The translations under genes and the position numbers were made by a program. Source: Verrucomicrobiales bacterium (GTDB lineage Bacteria; Verrucomicrobiota; Verrucomicrobiia; Limisphaerales; JAYPXF01). Taken from it: 64,000 bases of DNA. The stretch spans positions 124,001 to 188,000 of the forward strand of contig PBAL01000087.1 of NCBI GenBank assembly GCA_002715965.1, given 5' to 3'. This document shows, in pieces, positions 1 to 7,579 of the stretch (the stretch's first letter is position 1; every line of letters starts with the position of its first letter). The notes below the pieces were generated by a model that did not search any database, was not told the DNA's origin, and saw only the letters and a list, made by a program, of their open reading frames with translations.

Positions 1-1399
1 CGGCAACGATGATTTTCTCTGAGCCCTCGCGAATGGACATTGCGTCATTCACGTATGGCGGGCCGAGATGGCAGAACATCAGTCGCGCACGTTTGTCCGG
101 GGACTGAGCCTTGCCGCGCCAATGGTCCAATACATCGTAGCTATCCTGGGCGTCTTGATTTGCCAGCGGATGTTCGAGCAATCGCGCAAAGGTTGCGTAG
201 AGGTCGGTGAGGGAAAAATGCGTGCGATTGATGCGTCCGCCTTCGAATTGGCCCTTCCAATACAGCAGGAATGGGACGCGCAATCCGCCTTCGGTGATGC
301 TGGCCTTCTTTCCGCGCAGTCCGCCGGACTGAAAACTAAGTTTGTGTTTCTCCCCCTCGTTCGGACCGTTATCGCTCGTGAAGATGATGAGCGTGTTGTC
401 GATGAGCGCGTGTCCCGGGTTTCGGGGATCCGGGAGGGTACGGAGTAATTCAAGGACGCGTCCGAAGGCAATGTCGTTCTCCAGGACCATGTCGGCTCGC
501 TCGCCCGCAGGCGTGCCATCATTCATGCGGCTCGCCCCCTTCACGGGTTTGCCGTTGATGGAATCGGGAATTGCGTAACGTCCTTCCTGCCAGAGTTGCT
601 GATGATTTGCGTTGGGAACGTAGTAGAGGAAAAACGGGTTCTCCTCTTTTGATGCGCGTTTCAGGGTGGATTCGACTTCGCGCAGGTAAACGGGACCGAT
701 CTGTTTCAAATCCCATATCGGATCGGTAAACAGTTTTCCTTCATGTCTCCGATAACCGGTCATGACCATCTTTTTGCGATCGGTGAAGGTCCAGCGATCG
801 TTGCGGATGTAAATGCGCGGTTCGGTATCCAGTGCGTCCTCGGTGTTGCCAGGAACGCCGAAGAATCTGTCGAAGCCGTGATGTGTTGGACCGTCGAGCA
901 GCGGTTTTGTGAAATCGACATCCGCGTGGTAGTAGTCACTTGCGGGCGTACCCTGCCCGTTGTCGAAGGCCATCCCAACGTGGTATTTGCCGACGCAGGT
1001 CGTTCGGTAGCCGTTGGCCTGAAGCATTTCTGGCAAGGTTGCCAATTCGCGCCGGATCATCGGCAGGTTGGGACCGTGTGGCAGCCATCCCTGTCGTTTC
1101 AAATACGACCGATGACCAAAGCGTCCGGTGAGAAGCGAATAGCGCGACGACGAACACATGGAGGCTCCGGCGTGTGCGTCGGTGAATATCAGGGACTGTT
1201 TTGAAAACTTCTCCAGGTTTGGCGTGACGATCGTTTTTACTACCGGATCGCTTTTCGGCATCAGGCGTTGACCAAGGTAGGCACTGGTGTCACCAATGCC
1301 CATGTCATCGACCATCATCAGGACGATGTTTGGGCGTGGCTTGGCGGACAGGGTTGTCGCCAGAACCAGAGCGAACAGGAACGAGTTGAGGAAGCGCAT
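1..1399 (-). CDS. Secreted sulfatase, 3' end cut by the window edge
   Basis: Type I sulfatase of the alkaline-phosphatase superfamily, expected to hydrolyse sulfate esters of polysaccharides outside the cytoplasm. The minus strand reads without a stop from an ATG at 1399 to the window edge, giving 466 residues. A signal peptide ends near LSA at residue 19. The metal-binding start IVLMMVDDMG, the GKYHVG block and the late FTSDNGPN metal site are all present. The formylglycine site reads C82-S-S-S-R followed by YSLLTGR. Position 3 is Ser, where the usual consensus C-x-P/A-x-R has Pro or Ala, so maturation by a standard FGE-type enzyme is uncertain. It lies about 22 bp or slightly more downstream of the next sulfatase on the same strand, so the two are probably cotranscribed. 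The family call is secure; the substrate is unknown. Confidence 0.95.
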   Translation of the reverse strand, partial: MRFLNSFLFALVLATTLSAKPRPNIVLMMVDDMGIGDTSAYLGQRLMPKSDPVVKTIVTPNLEKFSKQSLIFTDAHAGASMCSSSRYSLLTGRFGHRSYLKRQGWLPHGPNLPMIRRELATLPEMLQANGYRTTCVGKYHVGMAFDNGQGTPASDYYHADVDFTKPLLDGPTHHGFDRFFGVPGNTEDALDTEPRIYIRNDRWTFTDRKKMVMTGYRRHEGKLFTDPIWDLKQIGPVYLREVESTLKRASKEENPFFLYYVPNANHQQLWQEGRYAIPDSINGKPVKGASRMNDGTPAGERADMVLENDIAFGRVLELLRTLPDPRNPGHALIDNTLIIFTSDNGPNEGEKHKLSFQSGGLRGKKASITEGGLRVPFLLYWKGQFEGGRINRTHFSLTDLYATFARLLEHPLANQDAQDSYDVLDHWRGKAQSPDKRARLMFCHLGPPYVNDAMSIREGSEKIIVA

Positions 1400-1421
1400 T
1401 GGCCAAGCCGTGTCCAGCCAA

Positions 1422-3278
1422 TCAGCGTTCCACCTTGATGGAATCGATTTCCACCTTGGAACCTTTTTTTGCGAATAACTCCAACTCAAGCGAGCGAATA
1501 TAACCTTTCCATGCTGCTTGATCCTTCAGCGGGAATCGAACGGTGGTGAATTTCTTGCCGGCAATCACCTTGCGCTCGCCAGCGATCTTCGTCGCATTCG
1601 CGTAGGCTTGAACCCGCAGGGGCGCTTCGCACCGAAGAGTGACTGCGAGCGTCTTGTCATTGGCCATCGCGATTGCGTTCAGCCCGTCGCGGCGCATGAC
1701 GCCTTTCCACTGCGTCATGGCGAAGTCGAGATACCCCAGGTAGCCCGCGATGTTGTCGCGAATCCCATCGGCTTCCCAACCTTCAGTTTGCCAGCCGCCG
1801 CAATCGAACTCGAAGCGCAACAGGCCGTCGCTGGGATTGCGTTCGTTGGTGGTTTCCCAGGCGTCGGAGAGTCCATCGCCATCATTGTCCGCGCGATAGA
1901 CTTCGTATTCGGGATTCACGCCATTGCCCCACTTTTTGCCGTCGGCATTGTTGCGCATCATCGCCACGGATTCTTCAGCCACACCCATGTCGCCCTTGGA
2001 CAGCCAGGTGTCGAGCAGGCGTCGGTGGCGGTTGAGTTCCACGGCATACTTCGGATCACCGACGAGGTTGTTCATCTGGCTGGGATCTTTTGACACTTCG
2101 TAGAATTCCTCAGCGGGCCGTTCGCCAAAGTAAATGTCCCTAAGCTTTTGAGGCAGTTTGCCGCTCCGATAGAGAACGTGGAGGTTCTGCACGAAGTCTC
2201 TCCGGTCGCGGTACTGTGGCTGAAGGAAGATGCGATCGAGCTTGAAGTTACGGGTGTACCGAAAACGGTCAGTACGGACAGTACGGACGCGATCTAGGGT
2301 GTGATCCAGGCGATCCTTGCCACCGGCGACGGATTCGCGGGGGTGGAAATCCTTGGCGAAAAGATTCTGTCCTTCATACCAATCCGGTTGTGCGATCCCG
2401 GCCCAGGCGAGGGTGGTTGCTGGGAGATCGAGCATGTTCACGAGATCATTGCGGACCCCGCGCTGTGAAACGTAGTGCTTCGGTCCGGTGATGATGAAGG
2501 GAACATGCAGTCCGCCTTCGGTTGGCATCTGTTTGTGGCGAACGAGATTGTTGGCGCCGTGGTCGGAGAAGTAGACGACGATCGTGTTCTTCAGCAGTCC
2601 GGCATCTTTCAGACCTTGCATGATGGTCCCAATTCGATCGTCGTCGACCCGGATGGCGTCGTGATGCTGGGCCACAACTTCCCGGTAGAGTTGGTTCTGT
2701 GGGTAATCCGGCGGAACGGTGACGTCGTTCGGATTCGTCTTTCGCTCGGCTGGGAAGCGTGTGGTGTTGTTCTTTCCACCCTTGGTCTGGATCTGTCCGA
2801 AGAAGGGTTGATTTTTCTTCAGGACATTGAAGTCCGTTCCGCCCCTGTTCCTGTTGTCGGAATAAACTGCGTCGGTATTCCATACGAAATTGTAATCCGT
2901 CTTGCCGTGATTGAAGGTGTAGTAGCCGCTCTCCTTCATGATCTGCGGGAGAAGCTTCGCGCCCTTGGGCAGATACAGCTTTGCTTCACCTCGGGAAGAT
3001 CGGTGTTCGTGTGCGCCGAAACGAATCTGGCTCTGTCCCATCATCATCGCGGATCGACACGCGGAGCAAACGGGTGCGGGGACGAAGGCGCGTGCGAATC
3101 GGAGTCCGCTCTTGGCAAGACTGTCGATGTTTGGCGTGGCGTTTGCGTTGGCCTTGGAGCCGTAGCAGCCCATCCAAGGTGAAGTGTCCTCTGCGTAGAC
3201 CCAAAGGATGTTCGGTTTCTCAGCGAACAGTCCGGGAGCCAGGGCAATGACGGCGAACAAAGTTAGAAGCGATTTCAC
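1422..3278 (-). CDS. Secreted sulfatase (heparan N-sulfatase-like) with a C-terminal calcium-loop domain
   Basis: Sulfatase resembling the N-sulfoglucosamine sulfohydrolase branch, judged from the opening NILWVYAEDTSPWMGCYG. I prefer the GTG at 3278 because it places the signal peptide VKSLLTLFAVIALAPGLFA at the N-terminus. An ATG at 3332 in the same frame would add 18 residues and overlap the divergent methyltransferase region. The formylglycine site is C71-S-A-C-R (numbered from the GTG), a C-x-A-x-R form typical of anaerobic-type maturation. The late metal site reads YFSDHGANN. After the sulfatase core, around residue 475, comes DNDGDGLSDAWE, a calcium-loop motif as in thrombospondin type 3 or dockerin-like repeats. 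A C-terminal domain of about 130 residues follows that I do not recognise. The gene is upstream of the other sulfatase on the same strand, about 22 bp away. Confidence 0.93.
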   Translation of the reverse strand: MKSLLTLFAVIALAPGLFAEKPNILWVYAEDTSPWMGCYGSKANANATPNIDSLAKSGLRFARAFVPAPVCSACRSAMMMGQSQIRFGAHEHRSSRGEAKLYLPKGAKLLPQIMKESGYYTFNHGKTDYNFVWNTDAVYSDNRNRGGTDFNVLKKNQPFFGQIQTKGGKNNTTRFPAERKTNPNDVTVPPDYPQNQLYREVVAQHHDAIRVDDDRIGTIMQGLKDAGLLKNTIVVYFSDHGANNLVRHKQMPTEGGLHVPFIITGPKHYVSQRGVRNDLVNMLDLPATTLAWAGIAQPDWYEGQNLFAKDFHPRESVAGGKDRLDHTLDRVRTVRTDRFRYTRNFKLDRIFLQPQYRDRRDFVQNLHVLYRSGKLPQKLRDIYFGERPAEEFYEVSKDPSQMNNLVGDPKYAVELNRHRRLLDTWLSKGDMGVAEESVAMMRNNADGKKWGNGVNPEYEVYRADNDGDGLSDAWETTNERNPSDGLLRFEFDCGGWQTEGWEADGIRDNIAGYLGYLDFAMTQWKGVMRRDGLNAIAMANDKTLAVTLRCEAPLRVQAYANATKIAGERKVIAGKKFTTVRFPLKDQAAWKGYIRSLELELFAKKGSKVEIDSIKVER

Positions 3279-3383
3279 GGAGCCGCTTGTAACCGATCTG
3301 CCCGGACTCGCCAACTGCGGATGCGAAAGCATGTCGGCGATTCAGGATTGAGATCGACTGCGCTCTCGCCCAACGTCGCAGAC

Positions 3384-4097
3384 ATGAAGATCAGTCGTGG
3401 CGTCACTCTGATGATTCACTTCGTGCTGGATGAACTGGTCCCGCCGATCATTCGCGACCGCAAGTGGTTTATCTGGCTGCCGTTCAAGATTCTCTTCGGG
3501 AGCAAATCGGAGGTCTTTGCCAACTTCAAGCGGCGCGGATTGCAGATGTCCGAGGAGGAATTCTCGGCAGTCTACGGCGAGATTGCCTCGAGCGGGGTTC
3601 AGCGGGAAACGGATCTCAACAAGGGATGCGTCACGGAAATTGAAAGGAATATTGCGGGCGAAAGCGTGTTGGAAGTTGGCTGTGGTCGGGGATATCTCGC
3701 GGGTGTCCTGTCGAAGGATAACGACGTCACGGCTTGTGACATTCAAGTGCCGAAGGCGATGGTTGAAAAGTATCCGAGGGTGAAATTTGAGGAAAGCAAT
3801 GCGCAGGATCTGCCCTTCGGCGACGCGTCATTTGACACGGTGGTTTGCACCCACACGATCGAGCATGTGCAGGACATTGCGCAGTCCATCCGGGAACTTC
3901 GTCGAGTGACGCGCAAACGTTTGATCATCGTCGTTCCGAGGCAGCGCCCGTATCGGCATACCTTTGATCTGCATCTCCATTTCTTCACCTATCCGCACAT
4001 GTTCCTGAGTCATGTGCGTCCGGTTGAGGGGGTGAAGGGGCAGGATCTGAAGGAGGTGGATGGGGACTGGTACTATCAGGAGGAACACCAGTGCTAG
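3384..4097 (+). CDS. Class I SAM-dependent methyltransferase
   Basis: Small-molecule methyltransferase of the Methyltransf_11 type. Motif I, VLEVGCGRGYLAGVL, forms the SAM-binding loop. An acidic residue follows in VTACDIQVP (end of beta 2), then NAQDLPFGDASFDTVVCTHTIEH covers motifs II and III in consecutive short blocks. The frame remains open back to an ATG at 3321, but that part overlaps the divergent sulfatase start and looks non-native. I therefore use the ATG at 3384, which gives 237 residues beginning MKISRGVTLM. The N-terminal 80 residues include a hydrophobic basic stretch before the SAM fold. The gene stands alone on its strand, and the FHA gene ends convergently 20 bp downstream. 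The substrate cannot be predicted; sugar or lipid methylation are both possible. Confidence 0.85.
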   Translation: MKISRGVTLMIHFVLDELVPPIIRDRKWFIWLPFKILFGSKSEVFANFKRRGLQMSEEEFSAVYGEIASSGVQRETDLNKGCVTEIERNIAGESVLEVGCGRGYLAGVLSKDNDVTACDIQVPKAMVEKYPRVKFEESNAQDLPFGDASFDTVVCTHTIEHVQDIAQSIRELRRVTRKRLIIVVPRQRPYRHTFDLHLHFFTYPHMFLSHVRPVEGVKGQDLKEVDGDWYYQEEHQC

Positions 4098-4117
4098 GGT
4101 CGAAAGGTGGATCGAGC

Positions 4118-5176
4118 CTATTCGTCTTTCAGTTCGGAAGCCGCCTTGTTTTGTGGAAGCGATTTCTTCGCCTTTTCAATTATATCGCCCAACATCCCTT
4201 TCGTTTGTGCGCCTTTCGGTTTGGTCTTGATCTTGGGAACGAGGACATTGGCCGTCGCCTTTTTGTAACCCGTGTAACCAATTCCGGCGATGAGGACCAT
4301 GACGGAGAACACGATGGCCATTCGCATCTTGAGTTGCATGCCCGCGAAGCTTCCAAGCAGGCCACTGAAAATTCCGCCTCTGAGGGATCCGAAGAAGCCC
4401 TTGAGTTTGCGCTGCTTGCCCCAGACGCGATTCCAATCTTCGTCTTCACCGGCGTAGTCAGGGCGGTTGTCGTCGTCATCCGCGGCTTCTTCCCACGCAG
4501 CGGCTTCCTCATGGTAATCCGGGCGCTCTGCCTTGTCTTTTCGCGTGCGGCCGTTGTTGCGGTTGTAAAGTCCGATCGCGACGGGCTTGCGCTTGAGATT
4601 GGTTACGGTGCCCTCTTTCGAATCCGTTTCCTCACCCGCAGCCGCAGTTGCAGCGGCTTTGGCAGCAGCGGGGGACATCGCACCGATCGGCATTTTCTTT
4701 GTGCCGGGTGACGACGGTTTTGGTGCTGGTGGATTGAATTTGAGTTGCGGGACTTTCTTCTTTGCCGAAGGCGCAGCAGCAGGTTTCCTGGAAGTGATGG
4801 CGGTTTGAGGTGTGGGAAGAACTTTCTTGGGTGGAACGGTTTGTTCCGACACCTCCGGTGAGGCGTCCACGACTTCGGCAACCGGGATGGCCCCTTCTTG
4901 ATGATAGCGAATGGCTATCCTTCCCACTCGAATGGTGTCACCATCTTTGGCATAGGCGTCGGAAACCTGTGTGCTGTTGAGGTAGGTCCCGTAGGTGGAG
5001 CCAAGATCCTCAATCCGGAGTGAGCCGTCGCGTTCGGTGATAATGCAATGATGTCGCGAAACGCTCTTGTGCTTCAGCTGAATGTCACAATCCATTCCGC
5101 GACCGACCTTCATAGGCTTGCCCAGCAAATCAAAGTTGCCGTCGAGGAGTTCGGATGTGACTTGGAGGGTGCCCAT
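4118..5176 (-). CDS. FHA-domain protein with a C-terminal membrane segment
   Basis: A phosphothreonine-binding FHA domain occupies about residues 5-95. Its conserved framework is visible: KVGRGMDCDIQL, SVSRHHCII, EDLGSTYGTYLNS and then RVGRIAIRY. The R, S/R/H and GTYLN positions that contact phosphopeptide are kept. A long low-complexity linker follows, rich in Pro, Ala, Lys and acidic residues. A single hydrophobic segment at about residues 284-302 (IVFSVMVLIAGIGYTGY) comes next, then a Lys-rich tail. The likely topology is a cytoplasmic FHA domain tethered to the inner membrane, although only one helix is seen. No Ser/Thr kinase is nearby. It is a single gene, with convergent and codirectional neighbours that look unrelated. 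The domain call is secure and the partner is unknown. Confidence 0.92.
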   Translation of the reverse strand: MGTLQVTSELLDGNFDLLGKPMKVGRGMDCDIQLKHKSVSRHHCIITERDGSLRIEDLGSTYGTYLNSTQVSDAYAKDGDTIRVGRIAIRYHQEGAIPVAEVVDASPEVSEQTVPPKKVLPTPQTAITSRKPAAAPSAKKKVPQLKFNPPAPKPSSPGTKKMPIGAMSPAAAKAAATAAAGEETDSKEGTVTNLKRKPVAIGLYNRNNGRTRKDKAERPDYHEEAAAWEEAADDDDNRPDYAGEDEDWNRVWGKQRKLKGFFGSLRGGIFSGLLGSFAGMQLKMRMAIVFSVMVLIAGIGYTGYKKATANVLVPKIKTKPKGAQTKGMLGDIIEKAKKSLPQNKAASELKDE

Positions 5177-5270
5177 CAGTTCTGGTTACCGCCGTGGGTC
5201 GGTCGTTCGGAGCAGCGTAGCAAATCCTTTGGGAGTTTCAATTACGGAATTGTTAAAGGCAGGTAAACAA

Positions 5271-6332
5271 TCAGGCGTTCCGGCTGAACCAGTCAAAGCA
5301 CTTTCGATTGTTGGCTTCCTCGAAGGCAATCTGTTCGGCAGGTGACATGCCTGCGATCCGTGGAAGTCTGGTGGATTGGTTCTTGCGGACCATGGACAGG
5401 AATTCGGCAAGCACACTCCCTCTGAGGTCGGCAAACGTTTGCCAGTATTTCCTGGTGAGACACGGTATTTTCAGTGGATCCCGCGTGATCATTTCCAGGT
5501 TGAACTGGACGCCGGATCGGGCCTTCTCGCAGATACGGATGATTCGTTGGATATCCAGAAATCCTTCACCCAGAGGAACTTCCGACAGCAGAAATCCATC
5601 CTGGTATTCCTGCACCCCCATGTCCTTGAGGTGAACGGTCACGGTGTAGGGCGCGAGTGTCTCGGCGACCTTCATCGGATGTTCCAAGAGAGAGATGTTG
5701 TTGCCGGTGTCCAGATTCACGCCGACGTGTTCGCTGCTGAGGCGGCGCAGAATGTCGGTCATTTCATCGATGCGCCAATCCTTGTGGTTTTCGAGCGCGA
5801 GCATAACGCGGTGTTTGCGTGCGATCGGTTCGGCACGGGTAAGCCAGGTCCATGAGTCTTTGGTGAATTGTTTCCACTTGGCGACGTTCGGGAATGTTTC
5901 ATATCGGCGGCCGCTCAACATCACGCAGCGCAGGATCTTCACCCCGGCTTCCTTGGCTGCGAGAATCGAGCGCGAGAATTCTTCGGTTGCCTGGTCTGAT
6001 TTGGGCAGGCGGACCTGACCTTCAAGAATCATGTCGTGCGCCTCAGCTTTCTCTCGCAGTCGCTTGGCGAGGTTTGCGTTCTCCCAACCTCTGACGCCGA
6101 CCTGTAAGCCACCAGCTCCAAGGCCACGGCAATGTTCGAGGAAGTGAATCGGATCGCGAAACACCGGTAGGTTTGAAGGAGTGGACGCCTTGCGGCTGAG
6201 ACGCTGCCTGATCATGTAGGAGGCCGTCGAGACGGCGAGGCGACGGCCGGATTGCGATTGCAGATCGGTGGTCTTGCAGGCAGTTGCGGCAGCCGCTGAA
6301 AGCAGGCCGAATTGCCGGCGATTGACGTTCAT
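5271..6332 (-). CDS. Exported sugar phosphate isomerase/epimerase-like TIM barrel
   Basis: Xylose-isomerase-like TIM barrel of 353 residues. It starts with a Tat-type signal (NRRQFGLLSAAAATAC) whose Cys could also serve as a lipobox, so export and possibly lipid anchoring are likely. Metal-ligand blocks typical of the fold are visible: ALENHKDW, VNLDTGNN, VHLKDMGV and NLEMITRD. Secreted members of this fold are common in Verrucomicrobia and Planctomycetes, but their substrates are mostly unproven. The start codon overlaps the stop of the upstream SGNH hydrolase gene by 4 bp (ATGA), so the two proteins are translationally coupled and probably act on the same material. The fold is secure. The reaction, isomerisation or epimerisation of a sugar or sugar acid, is inferred. 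Confidence 0.9.
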   Translation of the reverse strand: MNVNRRQFGLLSAAAATACKTTDLQSQSGRRLAVSTASYMIRQRLSRKASTPSNLPVFRDPIHFLEHCRGLGAGGLQVGVRGWENANLAKRLREKAEAHDMILEGQVRLPKSDQATEEFSRSILAAKEAGVKILRCVMLSGRRYETFPNVAKWKQFTKDSWTWLTRAEPIARKHRVMLALENHKDWRIDEMTDILRRLSSEHVGVNLDTGNNISLLEHPMKVAETLAPYTVTVHLKDMGVQEYQDGFLLSEVPLGEGFLDIQRIIRICEKARSGVQFNLEMITRDPLKIPCLTRKYWQTFADLRGSVLAEFLSMVRKNQSTRLPRIAGMSPAEQIAFEEANNRKCFDWFSRNA

Positions 6333-7504
6333 TGGTTGACCTCGAAGTGCAGGATGTTGATCGCAGATCCCTTGCTGTTCTCTCGGTTGGAATCGAGCAC
6401 GCGCAGTTCAAGCGTGTGCACGCCGGGCGTGAGGTTCGAATGAAAGATTACGCTTCGCGGATAGTTGAGTTTCTCGCTGAATCGATGGAAGAGGTCCTGC
6501 TCGACCCATTTGCCATGGTCGATTCGGGATTCGACGACGCCAGCATCCGGACCGGCAAGGATGAAGGCTCCGACAGTTCGCCCGGTGAACTCCAATTTTG
6601 CAGATTCGTTTGGACCTTCGCCACGAAGCAACGGGTATGGGAGGTAGTCGCGTCGGATCGATCCATGCGGAATTAACTCCCGTGTCGCCCTGCCTCGTTT
6701 CCATCCCTTGCCGGTTGTCGCGTTCTTCACGCTGACAAAGCCTGCGGAGTGGTAGGACTGCGGATCCACCAGCGGGGGCAGTTCTGTTGTCGTAGCGTTG
6801 TCGGAAGCCAGTCCCGCTTGGATGGCTTTGATGATCAGATCGGATGCAGCGCGGTAACCGAACTTCTTCGGATGCGTTCCTCCATATTCCTTCCAGCCGT
6901 ATCGTCCCTGCTGCGTAGCCTGTGCGACTTCCAAAGCCACGTTGACCGAAGTGATCTGATAGTGGTTGGCAACAGATTCGTGCGCGGAGATTGAAGTTGG
7001 CGTTTTGCCCTTCAAGGTCATTTCCAACATGCCGGGATTCACGAAGTGCACCATCACAATCCCGGCATTCGGATTAAGTGACAGAGTTTGGCGGACGATG
7101 CCTTCCATGCCGCGGATGCACTCGCGACGGGCATGGGCAGCGTCCTGGTCATCATTGACCGCGAACTCAACGATCAACAAATCAGGCGCGCCCTGGCTCC
7201 AGATGTGATCCTTCAATCGGAACGCTCCGCTCGTGGAGCAAGTAGAACTCATTCCGGCATTGGTGAACTTGAATCTTGCCTTGGGGAACTCCTGACGGAA
7301 CCACTCGGGCACCATCGCGGTGTGACCTTTCGAGTTCTGAGTGATCGATCCTCCGAGGAACGCCACATGAACCTCGCTGCCAGAGTCGATCTTGGTCCGA
7401 AGATGCTTGAGAGTGCCCCTGTGTTGAACTGGGCTTTTATCCGACATCGCGCAGGTGCTGGAGAGCAGAAACGTGATCAACGACATCACTCGAATGACAT
7501 GCAT
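6329..7504 (-). CDS. Secreted SGNH/GDSL-type hydrolase with a C-terminal beta domain
   Basis: 391-residue SGNH hydrolase, expected to act as an esterase or deacetylase on carbohydrate. The N-terminus is a short signal peptide (VMSLITFLLSSTCA). The blocks are FLGGSITQN (block I, Ser nucleophile in a GGS form of GDS), FTNAGMSS (block II Gly), VEFAVNDDQD (block III Asn) and GGTHPKKFGY (block V, with a Thr-His pair where DxxH is usual). Residues from about 240 onward form a separate region, with phrases such as LEFTGRTVGAFILAGPDAG and PGVHTLELRV, that looks like a jelly-roll accessory domain. The gene is first in a two-gene unit with the epimerase (4-bp ATGA overlap). It is divergent from the sulfatase-esterase fusion, so the short space between them probably holds both promoters. 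Confidence 0.9.
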   Translation of the reverse strand: MHVIRVMSLITFLLSSTCAMSDKSPVQHRGTLKHLRTKIDSGSEVHVAFLGGSITQNSKGHTAMVPEWFRQEFPKARFKFTNAGMSSTCSTSGAFRLKDHIWSQGAPDLLIVEFAVNDDQDAAHARRECIRGMEGIVRQTLSLNPNAGIVMVHFVNPGMLEMTLKGKTPTSISAHESVANHYQITSVNVALEVAQATQQGRYGWKEYGGTHPKKFGYRAASDLIIKAIQAGLASDNATTTELPPLVDPQSYHSAGFVSVKNATTGKGWKRGRATRELIPHGSIRRDYLPYPLLRGEGPNESAKLEFTGRTVGAFILAGPDAGVVESRIDHGKWVEQDLFHRFSEKLNYPRSVIFHSNLTPGVHTLELRVLDSNRENSKGSAINILHFEVNQ

Positions 7505-7579
7505 GTCGCTACTTCATCAGAGTTTTCAGACATGGAAAGTCGAATTTACACGGTGCCTCATTCATGCGGAAATGACGGC

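Noticed and set aside
7088..7579. Long N-terminal extension of the sulfatase-esterase frame
   Set aside because: It is antisense to the SGNH hydrolase gene and lacks a signal peptide; the ATG at 7580 gives a standard exported sulfatase start.
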